Origin: Calothrix sp. PCC 6303
GTDB lineage: Bacteria; Cyanobacteriota; Cyanobacteriia; Cyanobacteriales; Nostocaceae
Length of the DNA: 64,000 nucleotides
Reading direction: 5' to 3'
NCBI RefSeq assembly: GCF_000317435.1
Contig: NC_019751.1
Location: 3,286,001-3,350,000, forward strand
Position 1 is the stretch's first letter. Each line of letters begins with the position of its first letter. This document shows, piece by piece, positions 33,667-42,965 of this stretch. A program made the position numbers and the translations under genes. The notes beneath the pieces are model-generated. The model made no database searches, had not been told where the DNA came from, and saw only the letters and a program-made list of their open reading frames with translations.

Positions 33667-35615
33667 GGCGGCGCACCTCCGGCTCGTTGCACTTCCCCAA
33701 TAAACGCATCTTCTAAGGAAAATGGCATGGGTTGAATATCTGTAAGAGAGAGATTTGCCGATTGCAGATATGACCGCACTTGGGGCAGTTCTGCGGTAGG
33801 ATGATCGAGAACAACGTGGAGGCGATCGCCAAAAATGGAGACACGCCAAGGTTCGAGAAATTGCCGTAAGCGATCGTAACTTCCTTGGAGTTCGCCAATT
33901 TTTAACTCAAATAATTGACCAGGTTGTGCGGCTTTAATCTCACTGGCAGAACCTTCGGCAACTTTCCGCCCTGCAACCATAAAACACATCCGGCTACATT
34001 GTTCCGCTTCGTTCATATAATGGGTTGTCACCAAAATTGCTGTCCCATGTCGAGCAAAATCATTAATCAATTGCCAAAATTGCTGACGTGCTAAAACATC
34101 TACGCCCGAAGTTGGTTCATCTAAAAACAAAATTTCCGGTTCATGGATGACGGATGCACCAAATGCTACCCGTTGCTTCCATCCACCGGGAAGTTGTCTT
34201 GTCAGTAAATGTTCTTGTCCTTCTAATCCCGAAATGGATAACACCCAACTAATTTTTTCTCGCTGCTGACGGGGTGGAATGCCATACACCCCACTATAGA
34301 ACTGCAAATTTTCCAGAATTGTTAAATCATCGTAGAGGGTGAACTTCTGACTCATATAGCCGATGCGTTGCCGCAATTCTGCACTGCGAAGATTGCCTGT
34401 TTCTCCAGCCAGGGAAATTTCGCCAGAACTAATTGGTAATAGTCCACACAGCATTTTGATAGCGGTGGTTTTTCCGGCTCCATTCGCCCCCAGAAGTCCA
34501 TAAACATCGCCATAGCGGATATCAAGATTCAAATCCACAACGGCGTGAAAAGAACCAAAAACGCGATTGAGATTATGTGCAGAGATGGCTATTTTCGCCT
34601 TTGCAGGTTCAGATATTGCCAAGCTTTTGACTCGCGGAAATGCCAGAGATTTTGGTACAGAACCTTTTTGGCGTAACAGTGTGGTGAAAACGTTCTCTAG
34701 TGTGGGTGATTCTGGTTGAATTTCCTCGAACTGTACATTGTTTTGAGTCAAGCGATCGCGCACAAAGGCAATTCCCGATTTCACATCTTTCACCAAAACT
34801 TCAATGCGATCGCCTAATGTGGAAACCTCTACAATTTCACCTGTGACAATCAGTGCTTTTTCTGCTTGAATTAGCTGCGAAGTGCGGATAATCAAGCGAT
34901 GCAAGCCTAAATTCCCCTTGAGTTCTGCGGGAGAACCCATTTGCTGAATTTGTCCGTTGTAAATTAATGCCACGCGATCGCAGCGTTCGGCTTCATCTAA
35001 ATCAGGTGTCGCAACCAGTACGGTAATATTTTGGGCAGTTAATCCAGCCAGAATGTCCCAAAACTCACGCCTAGCAATGGTATCGACTCCAGTTGTTGGC
35101 TCATCCAGTAATAATACTTGCGGTTCAGCAATTAATGCACAGCACAAAGCTAACTTTTGCTTCATCCCACCAGAAAGACGACCGGCAAGGCGATCGCCAA
35201 ATGAATCGAGTTGCATCAACTTAAGATATTTGGTGCGTCGCGCTTCAAGTTGATTTTCGGGGACAAGTCGTAATCCTGCACTGTAATAGATATTTTCATC
35301 CACACTCAGATCAGGATAAAGAGAAAATTGTTGAGTGAGATATCCAGTGTAATTTCGCGCATCACGGGCAGGTAATCCCAGAATTTTAGCATCGCCTGCG
35401 GTTGCTTCCATCACGCCACCCAAAATATTGAATGTGGTTGTCTTACCTGCACCGTCAGGCCCAATCAATCCAAACAATTCGCCACGGCGGATTTGCAGAT
35501 CGAGTCCGCGAATTGCAATGGTTTTACCATAGTGTTTGTAGAGTCCCCGAACGTCGATTGTCACCTCATTTAAGTTTAGAGAAGCAGCAGGAATTAACTC
35601 ATGGGAAAGCTTCAT
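33663..35615 (-). CDS. Double ATPase subunit of an ABC-2 exporter (YbhF-like)
   Basis: A 650-residue protein with two complete ATP-binding domains. The first (about 10-310) has GPDGAGKTT, an RLSGGMKQKL signature and LLLDEPTTGVD. The second (about 345-640) has GANGAGKTT, a RQLPGGWKQRV signature and LFLDEPTSGVD. A PGG-type second signature is usual for YbhF relatives. With two permeases and a HlyD adaptor this would form a drug or lipid exporter across both membranes. It is the first gene of the operon, which is now interrupted after the first permease. Confidence 0.88.
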   Translation of the reverse strand: MKLSHELIPAASLNLNEVTIDVRGLYKHYGKTIAIRGLDLQIRRGELFGLIGPDGAGKTTTFNILGGVMEATAGDAKILGLPARDARNYTGYLTQQFSLYPDLSVDENIYYSAGLRLVPENQLEARRTKYLKLMQLDSFGDRLAGRLSGGMKQKLALCCALIAEPQVLLLDEPTTGVDTIARREFWDILAGLTAQNITVLVATPDLDEAERCDRVALIYNGQIQQMGSPAELKGNLGLHRLIIRTSQLIQAEKALIVTGEIVEVSTLGDRIEVLVKDVKSGIAFVRDRLTQNNVQFEEIQPESPTLENVFTTLLRQKGSVPKSLAFPRVKSLAISEPAKAKIAISAHNLNRVFGSFHAVVDLNLDIRYGDVYGLLGANGAGKTTAIKMLCGLLPISSGEISLAGETGNLRSAELRQRIGYMSQKFTLYDDLTILENLQFYSGVYGIPPRQQREKISWVLSISGLEGQEHLLTRQLPGGWKQRVAFGASVIHEPEILFLDEPTSGVDVLARQQFWQLINDFARHGTAILVTTHYMNEAEQCSRMCFMVAGRKVAEGSASEIKAAQPGQLFELKIGELQGSYDRLRQFLEPWRVSIFGDRLHVVLDHPTAELPQVRSYLQSANLSLTDIQPMPFSLEDAFIGEVQRAGGAPP

Positions 35616-36042
35616 AGGCTAAAACCTTGCTCAAGGAATAAAAACAAATACTCAATCCAAATACTTATTCATATATCCATTTATATTCCCTGATTTTGTT
35701 AATAACAAATATAAAGTTTTATAGCTAGTATCTTGTTTGATTTATATTTTTTATATATGTATACTCTGTGCATAAATAAAACATTCAAAAGGAATAGAGA
35801 ATGTTTAAATTATCTACCTATAAAGATATAAGAAATATTTGATTATTTATGCTTTAGTTGGAATTTAGGGTAATGATAAGAAATTCTGTGAAGTTTGGGA
35901 GTTGATGAACAGAAAGTAAGTAAATCGGCATAATAAAATCAAAGTCTGGTAAAAAATAAAATAAACTAAAATTCTATTGCCTGTTGTCTATCTAAAGATT
36001 AAATTTAAACACATTAAACACAAAAATTTTGAGGTTTATCTC
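35616..36042. other. AT-rich divergent promoter region
   Basis: This region lies between the exporter operon (-) and the cNMP-binding gene (+). It is very AT-rich, with TATATATGTATAC-like stretches near 35751. No ORF with a start, repeat or hairpin of note was seen. It presumably holds both promoters. Confidence 0.4.
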
Positions 36043-36399
36043 ATGCTAAATCCTATATTAACAGTCAGTATTTTTCAAAAAAAATCTGTTCCTAAAGCAT
36101 TTTCCGCAGGACAAGTCATCTTTGAAGAAGGACAGCTTGGTGATGAAATGTATGGCATTCTCGAAGGAGAGGTAGATATATTAGTCAATGGCAAAATTGT
36201 AGAAACCATTGAAACGGGTGAAGTTTTTGACGTGGGGGTACTTGTAGGAGTCAAAAATAGAACTTATACAGCGATCGCCAAGGTAAATAGCAAACTGGTT
36301 TTTCTTGATGAGAGAGAGTTTCTCTTTGCCGTTCAGGAAACACCTATGTTTGCTGTAGAGGTGATGAAAAGTTACTCAAAGCGTCTGAGTCGCTTATAG
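36043..36399 (+). CDS. Single-domain cyclic-nucleotide-binding protein
   Basis: A 118-residue protein made of one Crp-type beta-roll: FSAGQVIFEEGQLGDEMYGILEGEVDILVNGKIVETIETGEVFDVGVLVGVKNRTYTAIAKVNSKLVFLDEREF, with a final helix. There is no DNA-binding domain. The phosphate-binding cassette normally reads FGE-A...R(T/S)A; here it reads FDVGVLVGVKNRTYTA, so nucleotide binding is uncertain. The ATG at 36043 has GAGG upstream; the longer frame from TTG 35977 has no RBS. It lies upstream of a P-type ATPase and could regulate it. Confidence 0.75.
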   Translation: MLNPILTVSIFQKKSVPKAFSAGQVIFEEGQLGDEMYGILEGEVDILVNGKIVETIETGEVFDVGVLVGVKNRTYTAIAKVNSKLVFLDEREFLFAVQETPMFAVEVMKSYSKRLSRL

Positions 36400-36428
36400 C
36401 ATCTGGTGTAAAGCCACACTTAGATGCT
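36398..36428 (+). terminator. Hairpin after cNMP-binding gene
   Basis: AGCATCT and AGATGCT pair with an inner TGT/ACA, overlapping the stop codon of the cNMP-binding gene. The T tract is weak. Confidence 0.45.
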
Positions 36429-36648
36429 GTAATCTTCAATACAACCAATTGACTAAATATAATGAAATTCATTAAAGAGCGAAATCCAACACTTTCTCCT
36501 GCAATCAATCGAATTTGGCTCGAATCCAGGGGACGTGCAGAGGCAATTGCTATCTACCGTATTTATCAGAGCGGGATGACAAGACTTACTGTTATTGGAG
36601 CTAGGAGCATTTCTTTTTGTGGAGTTCTCTATAGGAAAAAACTGAATT

Positions 36649-39321
36649 ATGGTTGAACATGCACAGCATCTCAATACTGTAGCTGACTTATCTGAGCAAG
36701 AAGCGAACGGTTTGCCGTCTGCGACAGCGATCGCTCGGCTCAAAGATGAAGGCTACAATGAACTCCCCTCGGCTCGCTCTCGCACTATTTTATCGTTTGT
36801 GTGGGAAACCGTTCAAGATCCGATCTTCCTGTTATTGGTCGGTGGTGGTATCATTTATTGGATTTTAGGCGACCTACAGGAAGCCATGATTTTACTGGGT
36901 TTCGTCTTCTTCATCACAGGGATCAGTCTTTACCAAGAAGGTAAAACCGAACATGCCCTAGAAGCCTTGCGCGACCTTTCCAGTCCTCGCGCCTTGGTGA
37001 TTCGGGATGGTGAGCGAAAACGGATTGCGGGGCGAGAAGTTGTTAGGGGAGATATCTTAGTTCTAGCAGAAGGCGATCGCATATCTGCCGATGCAATGAT
37101 GTTATCTTGCACAAATTTCTCAACCGATGAGTCATTATTAACCGGGGAATCCTTACCAGTCCGTAAAATTGCTGCTGCCTGTACTGTAGAAATGGCACGT
37201 CCAGGGGGCGATGATTTGCCCTTTGTATATTCTGGCACCTTAGTAGTTCAAGGACAGGGAATTGCTCAAGTCCAAGCGGTGGGCGCTCAAACAGAGATGG
37301 GCAAGATTGGCAACGCTTTGCAAAAAGTCAAGCCAGAACCGACTCCCTTACAACAGGAAATGACTCGGTTGGTGAGCCGTTTGTTTGGTATCGCTTTATT
37401 GTTGTGTGTGGCGATTGTAGTGATTTATGGAATCACGCGAGGAGATTGGCTTAAAGGATTCCTTGCGGGTATTACCTTAGCGATGGCAATTTTGCCGAAT
37501 GAATTTCCGGTTGTCGTGACGATTTTCTTAGCATTAGGAGCTTGGCGCATTTCTCAGAAACACGTCTTAGCTCGTCGTGCTTCCGCCGTGGAAACCTTGG
37601 GTTCTGCAACGGTTCTGTGTGTGGATAAAACTGGGACACTAACCCTGAATCAGATGGCTGTACAACAGCTATTCGCATACAACCAGGCAGAAAACCCCCA
37701 CCCATATAATTTGGAATTGCATTTACGCGAGTTGCTCCCCGAAGCATTTCATGAATTAGTCGAGTTTTGCATTTTGGCGAGTCAGAGAGATCCCTTTGAT
37801 CCGATGGAGAAAGCATTTAAGCAATTGGGAGATCGCTATCTCGCACATACTGAACATCTGCATAACGATTGGATACTGTTACGAGAATATCCGCTTTCAC
37901 CCCAGCTATTGGCAATGTCTCACGTTTGGCAATCAGCTGACGGACAACAGTATGAAATTGCAGCCAAAGGCGCGCCGGAAGCGATCGCGGATCTCTGTCA
38001 TTTCACCCCCCAACAGCAGAAAATTCTTGCAGCCCAAATCAGTGAAATGGCAGATCAAGGATTGCGTGTATTAGGGGTTGCCAAAGCCTCTCTTGTTGAT
38101 GCACCGCCCCCATTTTTACCGCCTCATCCCTCGCTCAATCCGCATCATTTACCCGACGAGCAACATGACTTTCCTTTTCAATTTCTCGGATTGGTAGGAC
38201 TGTCTGATCCAGTGCGTCCAAATGTGGCGGCGGCGATTCAAGAGTGTTATACCGCAGGTATTCGAGTAGTCATGATTACGGGTGATTATCCCGGAACGGC
38301 TCAAACTATTGCCCGTCAGATTGGATTGATGCAAATGGGAGCTATTCTCACAGGCTCAGAATTGGATCTCATGAGTGACCTTGAACTCCAGCAGCGCATT
38401 CAAAGTACAAACATCTTTGCACGCGCTGTTCCCGAACAAAAACTGCGGTTAGTTAATGCTTTGAAATCCCAGGGTGAAGTCGTCGCCATGACTGGGGATG
38501 GTGTGAATGATGCCCCTGCGCTCAAATCTGCCCAAATTGGGATTGCGATGGGACAGCGAGGTACAGATGTTGCTCGTGAGTCTGCAGCTTTAGTGTTATT
38601 AGATGATGATTTTTCGTCCATCGTGCAAGCGGTGAAAATGGGACGGCGAATTTTTGATAATCTCCGCAAAGCAATGGCATATCTGCTGGCGATTCACATT
38701 CCCATTGCTGGGATGTCTTTAATTCCAGTTTTGTTTAAGTTGCCGTTAGTATTACTTCCCGTTCACGTTGCCTTTCTACATTTAATTATTGATCCAGCTT
38801 GCTCAATTGTTTTAGAAGCCGAACCCGCAGAAGCAACGGTGATGCAGCGTCCTCCCCGCAACCCCAAAGAACCATTATTTGGTAAGAAGACTTTGGCTTT
38901 GGCAATGCTACAAGGGTTAGGGATTTTAGCGATCGCTCTCGTCGTCTTTGTGGTTGCACTATATCGCAGACAAGGTGAACTTGATGCCCGTGCTTTAACT
39001 TTCACGACGTTGATTTTAGCAAATTTAGGACTAATTTTGAGCGAAAGTTCTTCATCTCGCCTCAGCCTCAAAATCTTGAAATCTCCCAATAATGCCCTTT
39101 GGTGGGTGATTGGTGGGGGACTGGCTTTTCTCGCCTTCGTGTTGTATGTTCCCTTCTTGCGTCAATTGTTTAGCTTCTCCTTCTTACACCCAATTGACCT
39201 GGCAATTTGTTTGGGCGGTGGGGCGATCGCTCTGCTTTGGTTTGAACAGTTAAAGTTTCTCAATCGACCCCAACGAATTATTCAATCCAAATCAAGAAAA
39301 CCTATCCCAGAAAATCTTTGA
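36649..39321 (+). CDS. P2-type cation-transporting ATPase (PacL-like)
   Basis: An 890-residue P-type ATPase, probably for Ca2+ or a similar cation. Seen in order: N-terminal cation-ATPase domain, helices with PIFLLLVGGGIIYWILGD, actuator motif LLTGESLPV, and helix-4 motif LPNEFPVVV (family PEGLP position). The phosphorylation site is DKTGTLTLNQ (Asp326), followed by KGAPEAIADL, GDGVNDAPALK (from residue 616) and DPACSIVLEAEP in helix 6. Six C-terminal helices end the protein. PNEFP in place of PEGLP marks a distinct bacterial subgroup. A remnant of a second copy is at 4361-4472. Confidence 0.88.
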   Translation: MVEHAQHLNTVADLSEQEANGLPSATAIARLKDEGYNELPSARSRTILSFVWETVQDPIFLLLVGGGIIYWILGDLQEAMILLGFVFFITGISLYQEGKTEHALEALRDLSSPRALVIRDGERKRIAGREVVRGDILVLAEGDRISADAMMLSCTNFSTDESLLTGESLPVRKIAAACTVEMARPGGDDLPFVYSGTLVVQGQGIAQVQAVGAQTEMGKIGNALQKVKPEPTPLQQEMTRLVSRLFGIALLLCVAIVVIYGITRGDWLKGFLAGITLAMAILPNEFPVVVTIFLALGAWRISQKHVLARRASAVETLGSATVLCVDKTGTLTLNQMAVQQLFAYNQAENPHPYNLELHLRELLPEAFHELVEFCILASQRDPFDPMEKAFKQLGDRYLAHTEHLHNDWILLREYPLSPQLLAMSHVWQSADGQQYEIAAKGAPEAIADLCHFTPQQQKILAAQISEMADQGLRVLGVAKASLVDAPPPFLPPHPSLNPHHLPDEQHDFPFQFLGLVGLSDPVRPNVAAAIQECYTAGIRVVMITGDYPGTAQTIARQIGLMQMGAILTGSELDLMSDLELQQRIQSTNIFARAVPEQKLRLVNALKSQGEVVAMTGDGVNDAPALKSAQIGIAMGQRGTDVARESAALVLLDDDFSSIVQAVKMGRRIFDNLRKAMAYLLAIHIPIAGMSLIPVLFKLPLVLLPVHVAFLHLIIDPACSIVLEAEPAEATVMQRPPRNPKEPLFGKKTLALAMLQGLGILAIALVVFVVALYRRQGELDARALTFTTLILANLGLILSESSSSRLSLKILKSPNNALWWVIGGGLAFLAFVLYVPFLRQLFSFSFLHPIDLAICLGGGAIALLWFEQLKFLNRPQRIIQSKSRKPIPENL

Positions 39322-39370
39322 TTTACATCTGCATTCAATAGAACTCTTTAATCTGTAGCGTGAATAATAC

Positions 39371-39856
39371 TTACGCTGCAACATTCTTCATCATCTGGCT
39401 CAAAATCTTCTGCACAATTTGCACCCCCGTCACAGCTTGCCAGCTAAACAATCCCAGCAGAATAAGATTCAGCGAAACGTGGATGCTACGAACCCAGTCA
39501 TGCTTCTGCATAAAGGGAACTAACGCCGCAGAAGTAGAAATCAATCCCACCATCCCTAAGCCAGCAAATAGATGAGGGCCAATCACGATTTTGCCATTGT
39601 TAAAGTAGGTTACCATTATCCCCCCGATCGCACCCATTACCATCAATGCCAGGAGGATAGAACCAATTTGGTGATGGCGGATGGCGAACCGACCCTTCAC
39701 CAATTCTTTTTTGATATCTCCGTTAGCCAGCCTCGTCCGTCGGACTTGCACACCCAGGTACATGACATAGAGTGCAACAACCAGCAAGATCCACATAGTA
39801 ATAGGGTGAAAAAAGCTGAGATAGGGCTTGAGAGCCGCTAAAATTTCTGAACTCAT
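39371..39856 (-). CDS. DUF4079-family membrane protein
   Basis: A 161-residue protein with four hydrophobic helices. It contains SFFHPITMWILLVVALYVMYLGVQVRRTR, GRFAIRHHQIGSILLALMVMGAIGGIMVTY and IGPHLFAGLGMVGLI, with conserved His residues (HP, RHHQIG, GPHL, HVSLNL) that could bind heme. The ATG at 39856 has GGAAA upstream. It is convergent with the P-type ATPase. The IS copy 2 junction is 36 bases upstream, so its promoter region may have been altered by the insertion. Confidence 0.8.
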   Translation of the reverse strand: MSSEILAALKPYLSFFHPITMWILLVVALYVMYLGVQVRRTRLANGDIKKELVKGRFAIRHHQIGSILLALMVMGAIGGIMVTYFNNGKIVIGPHLFAGLGMVGLISTSAALVPFMQKHDWVRSIHVSLNLILLGLFSWQAVTGVQIVQKILSQMMKNVAA

Positions 39857-39892
39857 AATAGGTATTTCCAAATTAGCTATGGAGAATTAATC

Positions 39893-41202
39893 CTGACTGC
39901 CTGACAGATTTGTTTGAAAAGCAGTCAAACCCAGGAATTAAAGGAGTAAATTCGAGAAAAGCATATTCCGAGATTGTCATCTTGACGAGCTTTATTGGAG
40001 GCAAAACTTGGTTGAGGATCTTGTGATAACAAAGGAATTGGGGTGAGTAATTGTCGTCCCTTGTGAATAACACCTTTGAGCCAGCGCAAACCAATCTTGA
40101 GATAACTTAAACCACGATTCCAGTGGGGGTCAACACAAGTACGTAAACCAGCAATTTGTACAGCCATGCCGTGGGTTGTACTGTAAAGTAAAGCTAAGGC
40201 GGCAATCAAATACAATCTCTCCAAAGATTCGGCATCACGAATGCGAGAATCTTCGAGTTCAAATGCACCTGATTTACTGTCCAGAAATAGTTCCTCTACG
40301 CAGAACCTCAAAGCATACTCATGCAATGTTTTTAAAGCTGGCTCTTCGTCTGTAACAACTGCCCAATGCTCGGATACCACTTCTGGATAGGCGACTACCA
40401 AATTACAGCGAATTAGGCAATCTTGCCACAGTCCAACGTTACGATAAAAAGCTGCTTGTCCTCGATTTGGATAAATTGATTTTACATGTGTTGGGTAACG
40501 TCTAACTCCATGCAAGCATGTATCACTTGGGATACGTATACAGTAATGCCAATTGCTTTTTTGCAACCAACTCAAGAAATCATGATTTGCAAAGCCCCTA
40601 TCTGCAAGTATCATAATATCGGAATCACGGCGTAGTAACCACCTAGCTTTACGTAGCATCACCTCGTATTCCTTAAATGCAACCGTTGCACTGTTATGTT
40701 CCAATACTCTCCACAATAAAGGGATTGCTCGCCCACAACACACCACTGAGATGTGAATCATGCAGAAACGATTCCAAAGCATAGTTGTATCTAATGCCAA
40801 ATACAATCGATGTTTTTCCCAGTCTTTGAGTGCCAACAATGCCAATGGCAAGTATATTTTTTCAACGTTAATCCTTATATTTTCAAGGAATCTATGCCAC
40901 CTGCGCTCGTAGCTTTGAGCTTGTTTGGCATAACTGTCTACATATGGTTCCCATGCGCTCAAACTTAACTGACCACTACATATCAGCCCATTAATCATCC
41001 AAGCAAGAGTTTTTAAATGACGCAAATCACGGTAGGTACTGTATTGACGTAAGTATCCTAATACCTGACTATAAAGTTGGGTTGAGTTTGACATGGTATT
41101 TTTTGGTAGAAGTCTGGTAACTTTACCATCTCATGTCTCTCGACCTTTTTTACTAAAATCCTTGATTTTGCTAGGCTTTTCAGAGTTCTGTCAGGCAGTC
41201 AG
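39893..41202 (-). mobile_element. IS4-family insertion sequence, copy 2, no target duplication
   Basis: Same 1310-bp length and ends as copies 1 and 3. The flanks differ: GAATTAATC on the left and CCGATGGAG on the right, so the 9-bp duplication seen at the other copies is missing. Together with the loss of the front of the DsbA-like gene on the right side, this suggests an IS-mediated deletion or recombination between IS copies. Confidence 0.93.
39925..41094 (-). CDS. IS4-family DDE transposase, copy 2
   Basis: The 389-residue product is identical to copies 1 and 3 (DDE motifs LALDTTMLW, MILADRGFAN and the ELEDSRIRD region). The gene is intact, so this copy could still move despite the altered flanks. 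Confidence 0.92.
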   Translation of the reverse strand: MSNSTQLYSQVLGYLRQYSTYRDLRHLKTLAWMINGLICSGQLSLSAWEPYVDSYAKQAQSYERRWHRFLENIRINVEKIYLPLALLALKDWEKHRLYLALDTTMLWNRFCMIHISVVCCGRAIPLLWRVLEHNSATVAFKEYEVMLRKARWLLRRDSDIMILADRGFANHDFLSWLQKSNWHYCIRIPSDTCLHGVRRYPTHVKSIYPNRGQAAFYRNVGLWQDCLIRCNLVVAYPEVVSEHWAVVTDEEPALKTLHEYALRFCVEELFLDSKSGAFELEDSRIRDAESLERLYLIAALALLYSTTHGMAVQIAGLRTCVDPHWNRGLSYLKIGLRWLKGVIHKGRQLLTPIPLLSQDPQPSFASNKARQDDNLGICFSRIYSFNSWV

Positions 41203-41890
41203 CCGATGGAGAGAAAAAGGGGGATTGCAAGGATATAGCAATCATGTCCAGGAGGTTGCGAAAAAGTTTGATCACATCAGCGTTCATCCTGATATTTGGA
41301 CTAAGGTTACACCGTTTTCATCCAAATCCTCTCATTTGTTTCTCCATGCAATTCAATTACTAGAAAAAAAGGGTTTAGTAGAGCAAAATCAACAGGTATT
41401 TGAAAAAGCAATCTGGGCATTTCGGGAGGCATTTTTTACCCAACTGGCAGATATTTCTGACCGCAAAGTGCAATTTGGCATTGCAGAGGAGTTAAAACTG
41501 CCGATCGCAGCTATCCAAGCTCAGATCGATAGTGGTGAGGCTTATGCCGAGTTATCCAAGGATTTTGAATTAGTCAAAGAGCATACAGTTACAGTCAGCC
41601 TAGGCTGTTGACTCTGTGACTTTTTCGGGATTTCATTCATGCAAAAAACGTGGATAGTCACGATGGCTGAAAGCTTGATTTTGATAGGGTTTTAACGAGA
41701 TATTAAACGCCACGAACAAAAGTACCAAAAATCGCCCAATTTTCAACAAAGTCAACAGCCTACAGTCAGCCCCACCCTAATTTTTAATGAAGGACGGCAG
41801 AGACTCAACGGCAATGTCGGCTACCGAGTCATTGAAGCCAATATTCGGGAGTTACTGCACAATCCTCCGGGAGAACAATCCTGGTGTTAG
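41203..41890 (+). pseudogene. DsbA-like thiol oxidoreductase, front deleted and interrupted by a MITE
   Basis: From the IS border the frame reads RWREKGGLQGYSNHVQEVAKKFDH..., the helical domain of DsbA-family proteins (FREAFFTQLADISDRKVQFGIAEELKLPIAAIQAQIDSG). At TVS the 162-bp MITE (41601-41762) intervenes. After it the frame resumes as PTLIFNEGRQRLNGNVGYRVIEANIRELL to a TAG at 41888-41890, giving the cis-Pro loop SPT typical of thioredoxin folds. The CxxC-containing front is lost at the IS copy 2 junction. An open frame running from the IS end into this fragment is accidental. Confidence 0.85.
41601..41762. mobile_element. MITE with TAGGCTGTTGACT ends in the DsbA-like gene
   Basis: A 162-bp element with inverted ends TAGGCTGTTGACTCTGTG / CAAAGTCAACAGCCTA and an exact 9-bp target duplication CAGTCAGCC (41592-41600 and 41763-41771). 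Removing the element and one duplicate restores the reading frame across the conserved SPT motif. There is no ORF inside. Confidence 0.93.
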
Positions 41891-41929
41891 GAATCTTGCC
41901 TTTATTGAAAGACCCGATGCCTTCTCTAC

Positions 41930-41990
41930 GAGACGCTACGCGTAGCTTGCTTCCCCGGAGGGGTACGGCGAGCGCAGCTATCTCAATCAA
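41930..41990. repeat. Palindromic GC-rich repeat cluster
   Basis: CTACGAGACGCTACGCGTAGC and CCCCGGAGGGG-type palindromes lie in tandem. This is the type of GC-rich dispersed repeat common between genes of Nostocales. It carries no coding potential. Confidence 0.55.
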
Positions 41991-42074
41991 AATGCACCCA
42001 TGAAAAAACCACTTTTATTAGATAAACGCTTGGTTCTATTGGGAATATCTCTGTTGCTCTACATAATAGGACTA

Positions 42075-42965
42075 GGGCGTGTCATCAGTTGAGCCAAACT
42101 ACAGTAGCAGCAAGGTAAATTGCACCCAGAAAATTGACTTTGAGTTTGTCGTAGCGGGTGGCGATAGCACGGTATTGCTTGAGTTTGGCAAAAAAGTTTT
42201 CGATTAAGTGACGGGCTTTGTACAAGTCTGTATCGTAGTCGCGCGGATTAGTACGGTTACGTTTGGAGGGAATGACGGCAGTCTTAGCTTGCGCTTCCAA
42301 AACCTCAATGACTCGTGCGTCAGCATCGTATCCTTTATCTGCCAATATTGTGTCAGCCTTCGTCTGGGGCAGCAGCACATCCGCACCATCGAGGTCACAG
42401 GCTTGTCCTGGTGTCAGATGAAAGAGTAAAGGGGTTACCCAAAGCGTCCACCACTGCATGTATCTTTGTACTCAACCCGCCTTTACTACGTCCAATTGCT
42501 TGACTGTCTGCATCCCCAAGGCACGTTTCCGGGGGCAGTTGCCCCCGGAAAGCTGCCGCCCCTTTACGCCCGCACTATGTTGGTGGGCGCGGACAATTGT
42601 AGAATCGATCATCGCGTACTCGTTGTCTGCTTCTTGGGCTAACACCTCAAATACTCGTTGCCACACCCCACTTTTACTCCATCGACTAAACCGAGTATGT
42701 ACGACTCGGAAATCCCCAAACCTTTCAGGTAAGTCCCGCCACGGGATACCAGCTCGATATCGATATAATACAGCTTCCACAAACAGCTTATTGTCTTTGG
42801 CTGTCCCACCAACATGACCTTCTCGTCCTGGTAATAGGTCTTTTATCCTCTTCCACTGATCATCTCGTAGGGCATAACGGCGGCTTGTCATGGCGAGCAA
42901 ATCCTTGTAGTTTGGTCGATTTTTACTTTACTTTATCTTTCTTTACATTAACTGATGACACGCCC
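42075..42965 (-). mobile_element. IS5-family (IS427-like) insertion sequence
   Basis: An 891-bp element with perfect inverted ends GGGCGTGTCATCAGTT / AACTGATGACACGCCC and a TA duplication on both sides (42073-42074 and 42966-42967). This is usual for the IS427 group. It contains one transposase region in two open pieces. Confidence 0.9.
42085..42891 (-). pseudogene. IS5-family transposase with two compensating frameshifts
   Basis: The first open piece (to 42472) has the DUF4096-like N-terminal domain (RRYALRDDQWKRIKDLLPGREGHVGG, GIPWRDLPERFGDF) and the first Asp in YAMIDSTIVRAHQHSAG. The second piece (42459 to 42085) has LTPGQACDLDGADVLL, ILADKGYDADARV (second Asp) and KARHLIENFFAKLKQYRAIATRYDK (Glu). 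Between them the homology runs in the -1 frame (GAAAFRGQLPPE...GRSKGGLSTKIHAVVDALGNP). The shifts are at GGGG near 42558 and CCCC near 42433 (coding strand). Programmed shifting at the first site is possible; two opposite shifts more likely mean decay. Confidence 0.75.

Noticed and set aside
36462-36656. 64-codon ORF before the P2-type ATPase
   Set aside because: No RBS, no recognisable family, and it runs into the ATPase start; probably leader DNA.
41093-41611. 172-residue ORF joining the IS end to the DsbA fragment
   Set aside because: Its first 36 residues are IS terminal DNA with no RBS; the fusion is accidental, and the frame ends in the MITE.
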